NCBI RefSeq assembly: GCF_003985145.1
Contig: NZ_ML133532.1
Span: 124,001-188,000, forward strand
DNA from: Rhizobium anhuiense
GTDB lineage: Bacteria; Pseudomonadota; Alphaproteobacteria; Rhizobiales; Rhizobiaceae
DNA: 64,000 bases
Direction of reading: 5' to 3'
In this document: positions 17,099-31,732 of the stretch, piece after piece
Numbering within the stretch: position 1 is the first letter of the stretch
How the letters are laid out: each line of letters begins with the position of its first letter
Program-made: the position numbers and the translations under genes
The notes under the pieces: generated by a model
The model's input: the letters and a program-made list of their open reading frames with translations, nothing else
Told to the model about the DNA's origin: nothing
The model's database searches: none

Positions 17099-18508
17099 AT
17101 GGCGGAACGGAAGATATTCGCAGGCCCGAAAGTCAGGCGCATCCGCAATGCGCTGGCGCTGACGCAGACCGCCATGGCCGAGGCGCTGGAAATATCGCCG
17201 TCCTACCTGAACCTGATCGAGCGCAACCAGCGGCCGTTGACGGTGCAACTCCTCCTCAAGCTTGCAAGCGTCTACAGGGTCGATCTGGAGGAATTGCGGG
17301 GGCAGACCGGCGGCAGTCTCGACCAGCTCAAGGAGATCTTTGCCGATCCGCTGCTGTCGGGCGAGCTGCCGGGTGATCAGGAATTGGTGGAGGTAGCCGA
17401 GGCAGCACCCAATGCCGCGAGCGGCATGATCAAGCTCTACCGCGCCTATCGCGAGCAGGCGGCAAGGCTGTCCGATCTGACGGCGCTGATGGCCGCCGAG
17501 GGGCACGCGCCGGTCGCCGCCGGCCGGTTGCCGCTGGACGAGGTGCGCGAGACGCTGGAGCGCAGGTCCGGCTATTTCGGACGGATCGAGACGGCGGCAG
17601 AAACCTTTGCCGCAACGCTCCCCGGTGGCCTCGATCTTGCCGCCGGGCTGAAGGATTGGTTGCGTTCCGAGCGCGGCATCGCGGTGCGCGTCCTGCCCGT
17701 CCACGTCATGCCGGATCTGCGCCGCCGTTTCGATCGCCATTCGATGCGGCTTTTCATCTCCGAGCGGCTGTCGCCGGCTGACCGGGCGCATGAGATATCA
17801 ATCGAGGCGGCAACTCTGGCACTGCTGCCGGCAATCGATGCCGAGCTCGACGATATCCCGCTCTCCTCCGCCGAGGCGCGCCGCATCGCCCGCTTCGAGC
17901 TTGCCCGCATCGCGGCCTTAGCGTTGGCAATGCCCTACGAGGCTTTCCTATCGGCGGCGAAGGCGACGCGTTACGATATCGATATTCTGCGCGCGCGCTT
18001 CGGCGTCTCCTTCGGTCATGCCGCCGCGCGCCTTGCCATGCTGCAGCGCCCCGGGGCGGCGGCCATTCCCTTCTTCCTGATCGAGATCGATGCCGCAGGC
18101 CACCGGCTGCGCCGGGCGGGCGCCCAGGGCTTTCCGCAGGCCCGGTTCGGCGGCGGCTGTCCGAAGCTCAATATCCACGCCGCCTTCCTGCAGCCGGGCC
18201 AGATCCTCGCCGAAACCGTAGTCATGCCGGATGGCGCATCCTTCTTGACGGTCGCCCGCACTCTGGAGGGACCGAGTGTCGAATTCGGCGAAAGGCTAAG
18301 GCGCACCGCGATCCTGATCGGCTGCGACGCTCCCCTTGGCGGAGGTGTGGTCTACGGGCAGGCGATGGCGCTCGATCCGGTCGCGATCGGTCCGGCCTGT
18401 CGCCTTTGCGAGCGACGCGGCTGCCTTTCCCGGGCTGAGCCGCCGGTGACCAGACCGCTTGGGCTCGACGAGATGGTGGCAGGGCTCAGCGCCTTCGACT
18501 TCCAGTGA
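17099..18508 (+). CDS. ScfR/RamB-like XRE-family regulator of acetate metabolism
   Basis: 469-residue regulator. The N-terminal XRE helix-turn-helix is at about residues 8-65 (VRRIRNALALTQTAMAEALE, SPSYLNLIERNQRPL), an IrrE/ImmA-like central region follows, and the C-terminal short-chain fatty acyl regulator domain has a Cys-rich CRLCERRGC near residue 437. Members such as RamB sense acyl-CoA status and control isocitrate lyase. It is transcribed divergently from aceA with 189 bases between, containing tandem repeats, which strongly suggests it regulates aceA and itself. The Cys cluster might bind a metal or thiol ligand; I cannot tell which. Confidence 0.88.
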   Translation: MAERKIFAGPKVRRIRNALALTQTAMAEALEISPSYLNLIERNQRPLTVQLLLKLASVYRVDLEELRGQTGGSLDQLKEIFADPLLSGELPGDQELVEVAEAAPNAASGMIKLYRAYREQAARLSDLTALMAAEGHAPVAAGRLPLDEVRETLERRSGYFGRIETAAETFAATLPGGLDLAAGLKDWLRSERGIAVRVLPVHVMPDLRRRFDRHSMRLFISERLSPADRAHEISIEAATLALLPAIDAELDDIPLSSAEARRIARFELARIAALALAMPYEAFLSAAKATRYDIDILRARFGVSFGHAAARLAMLQRPGAAAIPFFLIEIDAAGHRLRRAGAQGFPQARFGGGCPKLNIHAAFLQPGQILAETVVMPDGASFLTVARTLEGPSVEFGERLRRTAILIGCDAPLGGGVVYGQAMALDPVAIGPACRLCERRGCLSRAEPPVTRPLGLDEMVAGLSAFDFQ

Positions 18509-18633
18509 TGTGAAATCGTTGAGGGCGCTGGATTTTGCGCTTGTGGGCTGTGAAATTCCTTCTTAGTCTGCGTGGAAAACCAGAGGGAAAAGATGTCCGG
18601 TGATGCGGAATCTTTGAACAAACAGGAGAAGTT

Positions 18634-19731
18634 ATGAGGTCAACCATCCTATGCGTGACGGCCGCCGCCGTTACCGCACTCCTTGCTGCCGCTCCGGCCT
18701 TTTCGCAGGAGCGCGTGGTCAACGTCTACAACTGGTCGGATTATATCGACAGTTCCATCCTCGAGGATTTCACCAAGGAAACCGGCATCAAGGTCGTCTA
18801 CGACACTTTCGATTCTAACGAGACGCTGGAAACCAAGCTCTTGGCTGGTGGTTCGGGTTATGACGTCGTCGTCCCCACCGTATCCTTCATGCAGCGCCAG
18901 ATCGCCGCCGGCGTCTACCAGAAACTCGACAAGTCGAAGCTGCCGAACCTGGTCAACATGTGGGACGTCATCATGAAGGGCGTGGCGTCCTTCGACCCCG
19001 GCAATGAATACAGCGTCGACTACATGTGGGGCACGACGGGCATCGGCTATAATGTCGACAAGGTCAAAGCCGCCCTCGGCACCGACGAAAAGCCCAATTG
19101 GGACGCGTTGTTCGATCCGGCGAAAGCGGCCAAACTCAAGGATTGCGGCATCTATATGCTGGATTCCCCAACCGACGTCGTGCCCTCGGCGCTCGCCTAT
19201 CTCGGGCTCAATCCGAACAGTACCGATCCCGCCGATCTCAAGAAGGCGCAGGAGGTTCTCACGGCCGTCCGCCCGTTCGTCCGCAAGTTCCATTCTTCCG
19301 AATATATCAGCGCGCTGGCGAACGGCGATATCTGCATTGCGCTCGGTTATTCCGGCGATATGTTCCAGGCTCGCGACCGTGCTAAGGAAGCCAATGCCGG
19401 CGTGAAGGTCGACTACTCGGTCCCGTCGCAAGGCGCCCAGATCTTCTTCGACGTCTTCGGCATTCCGAAGGATGCGCCGCATGTCGCCGAAGCCCATGAA
19501 TTCATCAACTACATGATGAAGCCGGAAGTGATCGCCAAGGCCTCGAACTTCGTCTTCTACGCCAACGGTAACAAGGCGTCGCAGCAGTTCCTCGACAAGG
19601 AGGTCCTCGACGATACGGCGATCTACCCGACGCCGGAGGTAATGGCGAAACTCTTCACCGTTCCGCCGCTCGATCCGAAGACGCAGCGGATCGTGACGCG
19701 GCTATGGACCACCGTGGTCACCGGCCAATGA
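18634..19731 (+). CDS. potF: Putrescine ABC transporter, periplasmic binding protein
   Basis: 365-residue solute-binding protein of the PotD/PotF family. Residues 1-24 are a Sec signal peptide ending PAFS-QE, and the mature protein opens with VVNVYNWSDYIDSSILEDF, the polyamine-binder hallmark; DYMWGTTGIGYN lies near residue 130. It delivers putrescine or a related polyamine to PotGHI encoded immediately downstream. The start ATG at 18634 has an AGGAGAAG ribosome site. A hairpin with T-run separates it from potG. Substrate specificity between putrescine and spermidine is not settled by sequence alone. Confidence 0.92.
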   Translation: MRSTILCVTAAAVTALLAAAPAFSQERVVNVYNWSDYIDSSILEDFTKETGIKVVYDTFDSNETLETKLLAGGSGYDVVVPTVSFMQRQIAAGVYQKLDKSKLPNLVNMWDVIMKGVASFDPGNEYSVDYMWGTTGIGYNVDKVKAALGTDEKPNWDALFDPAKAAKLKDCGIYMLDSPTDVVPSALAYLGLNPNSTDPADLKKAQEVLTAVRPFVRKFHSSEYISALANGDICIALGYSGDMFQARDRAKEANAGVKVDYSVPSQGAQIFFDVFGIPKDAPHVAEAHEFINYMMKPEVIAKASNFVFYANGNKASQQFLDKEVLDDTAIYPTPEVMAKLFTVPPLDPKTQRIVTRLWTTVVTGQ

Positions 19732-19740
19732 TAGAATAAC

Positions 19741-19771
19741 GGCCCGGACGGAAACGTCCGGGTCTTTTTTT
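19741..19771 (+). terminator. Attenuating hairpin between potF and potG
   Basis: GGCCCGGACG (19741-19750), GAAA tetraloop, CGTCCGGGTC (19755-19764) and a run of seven T. A textbook intrinsic terminator located inside the operon, nine bases after the potF stop. Confidence 0.8.
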
Positions 19772-19844
19772 GACGATCCCGGCTGGGTGAAACCGGGAGC
19801 AAAAGCCAAGAATAAAAGCAAAGAATGCATTTTCGGGGAACAAT

Positions 19845-20987
19845 ATGAAGTCTCTAGGCAATATTCGCCGCTCTTTCGCACCTTGGACCGATCCGTCCGC
19901 CAAGCCCTTCATATCCATCAAGAACGTCACCAAGCGTTTCGGTGATTTCACCGCCGTCGATAACCTGTCGCTCGATATTTATCACCGCGAGTTCTTCGCG
20001 CTGCTCGGCGCTTCCGGCTGCGGCAAGTCGACGCTTCTGCGCATGCTCGCCGGCTTCGAGCAGCCGACCTTGGGCGAAATCGTCCTCGATGGCACCGATA
20101 TGGCCGGTACGCCGCCCTATCGGCGCCCCGTCAACATGATGTTCCAGTCCTATGCGCTTTTCCCGCACATGACGGTCGAGAAGAACATCGCCTTCGGCCT
20201 GAAACAGGACGGCATGGCGAAGGACGAGATGACTGACCGCGTCTTGCAGATGTTGAAGCTCGTCAAGCTGGAGCAGTTCGCCTCCCGCAAACCGAACCAG
20301 CTTTCCGGTGGCCAGCGCCAGCGTGTGGCGCTGGCCCGCTCGCTCGCCAAGCGCCCCAAGGTGCTGCTGCTCGACGAACCGCTCGGCGCGCTCGACAAGA
20401 AGCTGCGCGAGGAAACCCAGTTCGAGTTGATGGACCTGCAGCAGAATCTTGGACTTACCTTCGTCGTCGTCACCCACGACCAGGAAGAGGCGATGACCAT
20501 GGCAGACCGTATCGCCGTCATGAGCCACGGCAAGGTGGTGCAGGTGGCGACGCCGGCCGAGATCTACGAAGCGCCGAATTGCCGTTTCGTCGCAGATTTC
20601 ATCGGCGACGTGAACATTTTCGACGGCAAGGTCGCCTCATCGGGCAACGGCACCGTCGAGATATCAGTCGACAGCGGCTTCAGCGTGCGTGTCGCCGCTT
20701 CCGAAACACCTTCTGCAGGCAGCGCCGTCGGCTTCGCCATCCGGCCGGAGAAGATGCGGGTCGGGCGCACGGCTCCCGCCAACGCGTCCGTCAACGCCGC
20801 CAAAGGCGAACTCTGGGATATCGCCTATCTCGGCGACATGACCGTCTTCCATGTAAAATTGCAGAGCGGCAATATCGTCAAGGCCTCGTCCCTCAATGCG
20901 CAGCGCTCCGTCGACGACCCCTTCACCTACGATCAGGAAGTCTGGGTCTCCTTCGACGAGAATGCCGGCGTCCTGCTGAAGGATTGA
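19845..20987 (+). CDS. potG: Putrescine ABC transporter, ATPase
   Basis: 380-residue ATP-binding subunit. Walker A is GASGCGKST near residue 57, signature LSGGQRQRVALARSLA near 150, Walker B VLLLDEPLGALD, and a C-terminal TOBE domain from about 285. Energises polyamine import through PotHI. ATG at 19845 after GGGGAACA. It follows potF across a leaky terminator and precedes potH by four bases. Confidence 0.93.
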   Translation: MKSLGNIRRSFAPWTDPSAKPFISIKNVTKRFGDFTAVDNLSLDIYHREFFALLGASGCGKSTLLRMLAGFEQPTLGEIVLDGTDMAGTPPYRRPVNMMFQSYALFPHMTVEKNIAFGLKQDGMAKDEMTDRVLQMLKLVKLEQFASRKPNQLSGGQRQRVALARSLAKRPKVLLLDEPLGALDKKLREETQFELMDLQQNLGLTFVVVTHDQEEAMTMADRIAVMSHGKVVQVATPAEIYEAPNCRFVADFIGDVNIFDGKVASSGNGTVEISVDSGFSVRVAASETPSAGSAVGFAIRPEKMRVGRTAPANASVNAAKGELWDIAYLGDMTVFHVKLQSGNIVKASSLNAQRSVDDPFTYDQEVWVSFDENAGVLLKD

Positions 20988-20991
20988 CGTC

Positions 20992-21903
20992 ATGGGCAAG
21001 CTCACCTCCGGCCTCTACAATCGCCTCGTCATCGTCATCCCTTACGCCTGGCTGCTGCTCTTCTTCCTGGCGCCCTTCTTCATCGTCTTCCGCATTTCGA
21101 TGTCGACGACGGCGATCGCCATGCCGCCCTATGAGCCTGTCTTCTCCTTGGCCGACGGCTGGGCCGGCCTCTTAAGTAAGATCGGCGAATTCTCCTTCGA
21201 CAATTACACCTACCTGACCGACGACCCGCTCTATTTCAACGCCTATGTGTCGAGTGTGGTGATCGCCGCGATCTCCACCCTCCTGACGCTGCTGATCGCC
21301 TATCCGATCGCCTACGGCATGGCGCAGGCGCCACGTGGCCTGCGGCCGACGCTGGTCATGCTTGTCATCCTGCCCTTCTGGACGAGCTTCCTGATCCGCG
21401 TCTACGCCTGGATCGCCATCCTCAAGCCGGAGGGCCTGTTCAACCAGCTGCTGCTGTCGCTGCACCTGATCGATGCGCCGCTGATCATCCTCAACACCAA
21501 TACCGCCGTCTATATCGGCATCGTCTATTCCTATCTCCCCTTCATGGTGCTGCCGCTTTATTCGGCGCTCGAGAAGATGGACGGCACGCTGATCGAGGCA
21601 GCGCAGGATCTCGGCTGCCCGCCGATCACCGCCTTCTGGCGCGTCACCTTCCCGCTGTCGATCCCCGGCGTGGTGGCCGGCTGCATGCTGGTCTTTATCC
21701 CGGCCGTTGGCGAATTCGTCATCCCCGATCTGCTCGGCGGGTCGCAGACGCTGATGATCGGCAAGACGCTGTGGAACGAGTTCAATTCCAATCGCGACTG
21801 GCCGGTCTCCTCGGCGGTGGCGACCATCCTGTTGCTGATCCTGGTCATCCCGATCGTCTTCTTCCAGAATGTCCAGGCCAAAGCCGAAGAGCGGGGGAAA
21901 TAA
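20992..21903 (+). CDS. potH: Putrescine ABC transporter, permease
   Basis: 303-residue inner-membrane permease with six predicted helices, the first at about 14-38 (IVIPYAWLLLFFLAPFFIVF). The EAA loop, LIEAAQDLGCPPITAFWRVT, is near residue 200 and contacts PotG. Forms a heterodimer with PotI. Start at ATG 20992, four bases after potG; stop three bases before potI. Confidence 0.93.
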   Translation: MGKLTSGLYNRLVIVIPYAWLLLFFLAPFFIVFRISMSTTAIAMPPYEPVFSLADGWAGLLSKIGEFSFDNYTYLTDDPLYFNAYVSSVVIAAISTLLTLLIAYPIAYGMAQAPRGLRPTLVMLVILPFWTSFLIRVYAWIAILKPEGLFNQLLLSLHLIDAPLIILNTNTAVYIGIVYSYLPFMVLPLYSALEKMDGTLIEAAQDLGCPPITAFWRVTFPLSIPGVVAGCMLVFIPAVGEFVIPDLLGGSQTLMIGKTLWNEFNSNRDWPVSSAVATILLLILVIPIVFFQNVQAKAEERGK

Positions 21904-21906
21904 ACC

Positions 21907-22725
21907 ATGCTGAAATGGACCCGTTTCAATATCGTCTCCGTCACGCTCGGCTTTGCCTTCCTCTATCTGCCGATCGTGCTTCTCGTCATTTTCTCCTTCA
22001 ACGAATCCAAACTCGTAACCGTCTGGGGCGGCTTCTCGACGAAATGGTATGTCTCGTTGATGAGCAATCAGGCCTTGCTCGACGCTGCTTGGGTGACGCT
22101 GCGCGTCGGACTGCTGTCGGCAACATTTGCAACCATCCTCGGCACGATGGCGGCGCTGACATTGGTGCGTTACACCCGCTTTCGCGGCCGCATGCTTTTT
22201 TCGGGCATGGTCTATGCACCGCTCGTCATGCCGGAGGTCATCACCGGCCTGTCATTGCTGCTGCTCTTTGTGGCGATCGGTCTCGACCGTGGCTTCTGGA
22301 CGATCACGCTCGCACATACGACGCTGACCATGTGCTTTGTCGCCGTCGTCGTCCAGTCGCGCCTGCTGAGTTTCGATCATTCGATCGAGGAAGCGGCGCA
22401 GGATCTCGGCGCGCCGCCGGTGCGCACTTTCTTCGAGATCACCCTGCCGATCATCGCGCCCGCCGTGCTCTCCGGCTGGATCCTTGCCTTCACCCTGTCG
22501 CTCGACGATCTGGTGATTGCGAGCTTCACCTCGGGGCCGGGCGCCACCACGCTGCCGATGAGGATTTACAGCCAGGTCCGCCTCGGTGTGACGCCCGAGA
22601 TCAATGCGGTGTGCACGATCCTGATCGGCGTCGTCGCCTTCGGCGTCATCTGCGCCTCGATCATCACCAAGCGCCGCGAAACACAGCGCCAGAGGGATGA
22701 GCGTGCCGCTGCGGCCGGCGCGTGA
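21907..22725 (+). CDS. potI: Putrescine ABC transporter, permease
   Basis: 272-residue permease with helices at about 9-30 (SVTLGFAFLYLPIVLLVIFS), 63-85, 100-125 and further, and the EAA loop SIEEAAQDLGAPPVRTFFEI near residue 158. Last gene of potFGHI. A bidirectional hairpin lies between its stop and the convergent AsmA-like gene. Confidence 0.93.
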   Translation: MLKWTRFNIVSVTLGFAFLYLPIVLLVIFSFNESKLVTVWGGFSTKWYVSLMSNQALLDAAWVTLRVGLLSATFATILGTMAALTLVRYTRFRGRMLFSGMVYAPLVMPEVITGLSLLLLFVAIGLDRGFWTITLAHTTLTMCFVAVVVQSRLLSFDHSIEEAAQDLGAPPVRTFFEITLPIIAPAVLSGWILAFTLSLDDLVIASFTSGPGATTLPMRIYSQVRLGVTPEINAVCTILIGVVAFGVICASIITKRRETQRQRDERAAAAGA

Positions 22726-22757
22726 GCTGAAATTGCGTGAAACAAAAGACGAAGCGC

Positions 22758-22781
22758 TTCCGTTTTTCGAAGAAAACGGAA
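22758..22781. terminator. Bidirectional hairpin between potI and the AsmA-like gene
   Basis: Inverted repeat TTCCGTTTT (22758-22766) and AAAACGGAA (22773-22781) with a six-base loop, placed between two converging genes. A/T runs on both stem sides suit termination in either direction. Confidence 0.6.
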
Positions 22782-22786
22782 ATGCT

Positions 22787-24679
22787 CTATTGCGCGTGCG
22801 GCGTATTGCCGAAAAGCGGCACTGGCGAGATCACCGGGTTGGGCCATGAACCGCCGACGAAGAACGGTAGCAGCGGCAGCTCTGCCGCCTTGGCCGGATC
22901 GGTTGCCTCCAGCGATCCGGAAAGCGCCAGCCCGTTCGACTGATAGGTAATGACGCCGGAAAGCGTCAGCGTCTCCGTGGCGCCGGCAATATGGGCGTCG
23001 TGCATCTCGGCGGTGCCGTTGGCGAAATCGGCCTGCAGGTTCAGCTGGTTGAAGGTGAAGGCGCCGCCTGCCGCCGCGCTCAGCGGAAAGAACGGCTTTT
23101 CGGCTGCCTGCGTGCGGAGCGCTGCGGCATCGATGCCGGGGATCGTGCCTTGCTTCGTCCAGAAGCGCAGCTTGCCGGTGACGTCGGCAAGGCCGGTCGT
23201 CCATATCGCCTTCGGCGACCGGAGGTCGAGATCGAGCGATCCTGTCGCCAGCGGCAGCGGACCTTTCAGCTGCAGGCGCTCGGCAAGAGCTGCGAAGTCG
23301 GCATCGCGGATCGACAGCTGCAGCTTGCCGCCACCGTCGAAGTCGCGCTGCGTCGCTTCCAGATGCGCGGTCATCTCGCCGCCTTCGAACTGGCTGTCGC
23401 CAATATCGAATTTCGCCTCGCCGCCGGCCACGATCATGCTGGCGCCGACATCGGAAAGCTCGAAGAGACCCATTTGCGCGCGCCGTGCCGAAAGCCTGAC
23501 GTCGACATCGAGCATCTGCAGCGGCCCAGTGATGCCGGCGGAGATTTCTTCTGCCTCTCCGGCTGCGAGCCTGAGCGCGAAGGCATCGAGGAAGGGCTTG
23601 AGGTTCATCTGGTCGAAAGCGAGCGTGCCGCCGATCTTCGGCCGTTTGCCGGGCTGGGTGAAGAGATCCATCACCCCGGTGGCGCTCGCTTCGTTCAGGG
23701 AGAGGCTGAGATTGTTGAAGCGCAGCCCGCTGCCCGACGACATGATGTCGGATTCCAGCGAGGCGCTCTTCAGCGTCCCGATGCCCGGGACAGATTCGCC
23801 CGACCATGCCAGAAGGGCCGGCACATCGGGGATGCTGGCGGTGACATTGCCGGAAAGGGCCGAAAGGTTGGCGATGCTGGCAACGCCCTGGAAATGCGCC
23901 GTCAGCAGGTTTGACGTGAGCGACGTCCGTGCCTCGGCATTCCGGCCGGCAAAGGCGAGCAGCGGCTGGCGCGAGGCGAAATCGATCTTCAGGTCCTGGC
24001 CGTTGATGCGGGCGATGATGACCGCCGAGATCGCGCCGGACAGTCTCGGCCAAGCGATATCTGCGGTGACGCTGTCGAAATGAAAGGCCTTGGCGCTCTT
24101 GATGTCGGTGACCACAAGCGTGCCATCCTCGACGGTCAACGCGCCGATCTCGGCATCGAGATCGGGATCGAGCACCTCCGCTCCGTTCTCGTAGCGCACG
24201 CCGCTGATCGCGCGTGCGAGCAGGCCGGCATAACTCCAGTCGATCAGCCCCTTCTCGTCGCGCGTCAGCGCCAGGCTGGGGCGCAGCAGGTGGAATTCGT
24301 GGAAACTCGTCCGGCCGCGGAGCGCGTCGATGAGGCTGAAATCGGCCGACAGGCTTTCAATGCTGCCGAGCAGCTTGTCGCCGCTTTCGCGCGGCTGGCG
24401 GATGGTGACCTGGTTCAGCGTGATGCGCGGCGTCGGCCAGAATTCGAGAACCGGACTGCCCTTGATCTCGGCATGGTAGCCCGTCCATTTCGACAGCGCG
24501 TCCTCGATGCCGGAGCGCACGAAGCCGGTGGAAATGAGATAGGGGGCGGCGACCCGCAGCGCCACGAAAAGCGCCAGCGCGATCAGCAGGAATACCGTCG
24601 AAACACGGGCGAAGGCCGGAAGCCAGCGCGAAACGGGTCCGATCTTCCTGCGCCACCTGCGATGTCTTGACGTGCTCAT
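22787..24679 (-). CDS. AsmA-family envelope protein
   Basis: 630-residue protein with a short basic N-terminus (MSTSRHRRWRRKIGP), one membrane anchor at about 25-48 (VSTVFLLIALALFVALRVAA) and a large periplasmic beta-rich region. The AsmA N-terminal pattern is seen in KGSPVLEFWPTPRITLNQVT, and AsmA-like C-terminal repeats follow (FAFNQLNLQADF-type segments). AsmA/TamB-like proteins bridge the inner membrane and periplasm and are linked to phospholipid transport and outer-membrane assembly. Start is ATG 24679 rather than the TTG five codons upstream. Single gene, convergent with potI, divergent from the acetoacetyl-CoA synthetase gene. Confidence 0.83.
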   Translation of the reverse strand: MSTSRHRRWRRKIGPVSRWLPAFARVSTVFLLIALALFVALRVAAPYLISTGFVRSGIEDALSKWTGYHAEIKGSPVLEFWPTPRITLNQVTIRQPRESGDKLLGSIESLSADFSLIDALRGRTSFHEFHLLRPSLALTRDEKGLIDWSYAGLLARAISGVRYENGAEVLDPDLDAEIGALTVEDGTLVVTDIKSAKAFHFDSVTADIAWPRLSGAISAVIIARINGQDLKIDFASRQPLLAFAGRNAEARTSLTSNLLTAHFQGVASIANLSALSGNVTASIPDVPALLAWSGESVPGIGTLKSASLESDIMSSGSGLRFNNLSLSLNEASATGVMDLFTQPGKRPKIGGTLAFDQMNLKPFLDAFALRLAAGEAEEISAGITGPLQMLDVDVRLSARRAQMGLFELSDVGASMIVAGGEAKFDIGDSQFEGGEMTAHLEATQRDFDGGGKLQLSIRDADFAALAERLQLKGPLPLATGSLDLDLRSPKAIWTTGLADVTGKLRFWTKQGTIPGIDAAALRTQAAEKPFFPLSAAAGGAFTFNQLNLQADFANGTAEMHDAHIAGATETLTLSGVITYQSNGLALSGSLEATDPAKAAELPLLPFFVGGSWPNPVISPVPLFGNTPHAQ

Positions 24680-24887
24680 GATCTCCGCCGGCAATGCAGC
24701 CGGTCATCCCGTTATGCGCTGGTTTCGGCGGATATAGGAAATATCGGGCATATGCAAATCCCATACAATGCCGCGCGTCTTTTCAAGAGGCGCAAAAGAC
24801 GATGCGATAGGCGACGGATCGCGTCGGTTCCGCACTTTATAATGCAATGCAGCATGATATAAAGACGGCATTGGGGAGGAGGATTGA

Positions 24888-26840
<1,953 letters not shown>

Positions 26841-26890
26841 TGGCGATCGCAAGCTACAAGCTTTCACCCTCCATCAATCGCCTGTCATGG

Positions 26891-26913
26891 AAACCTTTCG
26901 TTAAGAAAGGTTT
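26891..26913 (+). repeat. Hairpin after acetoacetyl-CoA synthetase
   Basis: Perfect nine-base inverted repeat AAACCTTTC and GAAAGGTTT around GTTAA, 50 bases after the stop. Could be a weak terminator; a second stronger one lies at 27028. Confidence 0.5.
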
Positions 26914-26929
26914 GTCAAATGTAAAGCTA

Positions 26930-27053
26930 ACTTAGGGGTCGCACATGAACGAGGCGGCCTGAAGCCCCAGGGCTTACAACAACATGACGTTGATCGACTG
27001 AGCTCTTGTTGAACAGCACCAATTTTCAAGGCAGCCTCCGGGCTGCCTTTTCT
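26930..27053 (+). ncRNA. Candidate small RNA ending in an intrinsic terminator
   Basis: A roughly 120-base stretch between two hairpins, with no gene on either strand, ending in a clear terminator. It may be an independent small RNA or just the 3' tail of the acetoacetyl-CoA synthetase transcript. No promoter is obvious; two tiny frames (MNEAA, MTLID) are not convincing. Confidence 0.25.
27028..27053 (+). terminator. Intrinsic terminator before the convergent CbrA gene
   Basis: AAGGCAGCC (27028-27036), TCCG loop, GGCTGCCTT (27041-27049) followed by TTCTTTG. Convincing rightward terminator between two converging genes. Confidence 0.75.
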
Positions 27054-27082
27054 TTGTGGTGATCGCTTTCCTTTTGCGCTGA

Positions 27083-30937
<3,855 letters not shown>

Positions 30938-31046
30938 GTTCGAACCTTGTCGCTGTCGGCCTTCTTAAATTAACGGCTTATTAATAACTGCGGGTGGCAT
31001 GCCGGTCCAGAAGAGCAGGGTGTTTTCGGCCGGAAAGGTTAACGTC

Positions 31047-31080
31047 TTGTGCATCGCACAATAATTGTTGCAATGCACAA
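31047..31080. promoter_or_regulatory. Twin TGC-N3-GCA palindromes before phaP, candidate PhaR operator
   Basis: TTGTGCATCGCACAA (31047-31061, perfect half-sites TTGTGC/GCACAA) and TTGTTGCAATGCACAA (31065-31080), both containing TGC-N3-GCA. A TATATA lies at 31091-31096, so the second site would cover the -35 region. PhaR/AniA repressors of phasin genes bind TGC/GCA palindromes in other alphaproteobacteria; assignment here is inference. Confidence 0.55.
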
Positions 31081-31151
31081 TGATATGTCTTATATAAGCA
31101 TCATCCCAACTATCGAAGGCAGCGACTGCCTCAGCCCAAAGGATGCGACCC

Positions 31152-31601
31152 ATGGCTACCATAAAGACCGATGACGTTTTTTCAATTGCTTCTTTCGACC
31201 CGTCCAAGTTCGCCGAATCCTTCCGTGATTTCGCCGAAAAGGGCGCCCAGCAGTCGAAGGATGCCTATGCCAAGCTGAAGACCGCTGGCGAGGAAGCCGG
31301 CAAGACGCTCGAAGCCACCGTCCAGACGGCTCAGGCCGGCAGCGTTGAGATCGGCCTGAAGGCGATCGACATCCTGCGCGTCAATTCCGAGAACTCGCTG
31401 TCGCACTTCGAAGCGCTGCTCGGCGTCAAGTCCGCCGCCGAATTCTTCGAACTGCAGACCTCCTTCATCCGCAAGCAGGCCGAACTCACTGTCGAGCAGG
31501 CGAAGTCGATCCAGGAAACCACCAAGCAGGTGGCCGAAAAGCTCGCAAAGCCTTCCAAGGACGCCGCCGAAAAGGCCATGGCTTCCTTCAAGGTCGCCTG
31601 A
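31152..31601 (+). CDS. phaP: Phasin (polyhydroxybutyrate granule protein)
   Basis: 149-residue Phasin_2-type protein coating polyhydroxybutyrate granules. Alanine/lysine-rich amphipathic helices run through the whole length (SFRDFAEKGAQQSKDAYAKL, AEFFELQTSFIRKQAELTVE) with the Lys-Ala tail AAEKAMASFKVA. ATG at 31152 chosen; an in-frame start nine bases upstream is less likely. Preceded by two palindromes suited to PhaR and followed by a strong terminator, so a monocistronic, highly expressed gene. Divergent from the CbrA-like kinase. Confidence 0.92.
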   Translation: MATIKTDDVFSIASFDPSKFAESFRDFAEKGAQQSKDAYAKLKTAGEEAGKTLEATVQTAQAGSVEIGLKAIDILRVNSENSLSHFEALLGVKSAAEFFELQTSFIRKQAELTVEQAKSIQETTKQVAEKLAKPSKDAAEKAMASFKVA

Positions 31602-31624
31602 TCGGTCTTTTACCGATCGCAGAC

Positions 31625-31654
31625 AAAAGGCTGGACCTCGCGTCCAGCCTTTTT
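31625..31654 (+). terminator. Intrinsic terminator of phaP
   Basis: AAAAGGCTGGAC (31625-31636), CTCGC loop, GTCCAGCCTTTTT (31642-31654). Twelve-base perfect stem with T-run, 23 bases after the stop codon. Confidence 0.85.
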
Positions 31655-31732
31655 GTATATTGACGAGGAAGGGGGCTTGAATTCATCGCCAAGTCCTCGT
31701 ATGTGACCCCCGTCGCGCCAAGCGTGATTTAT

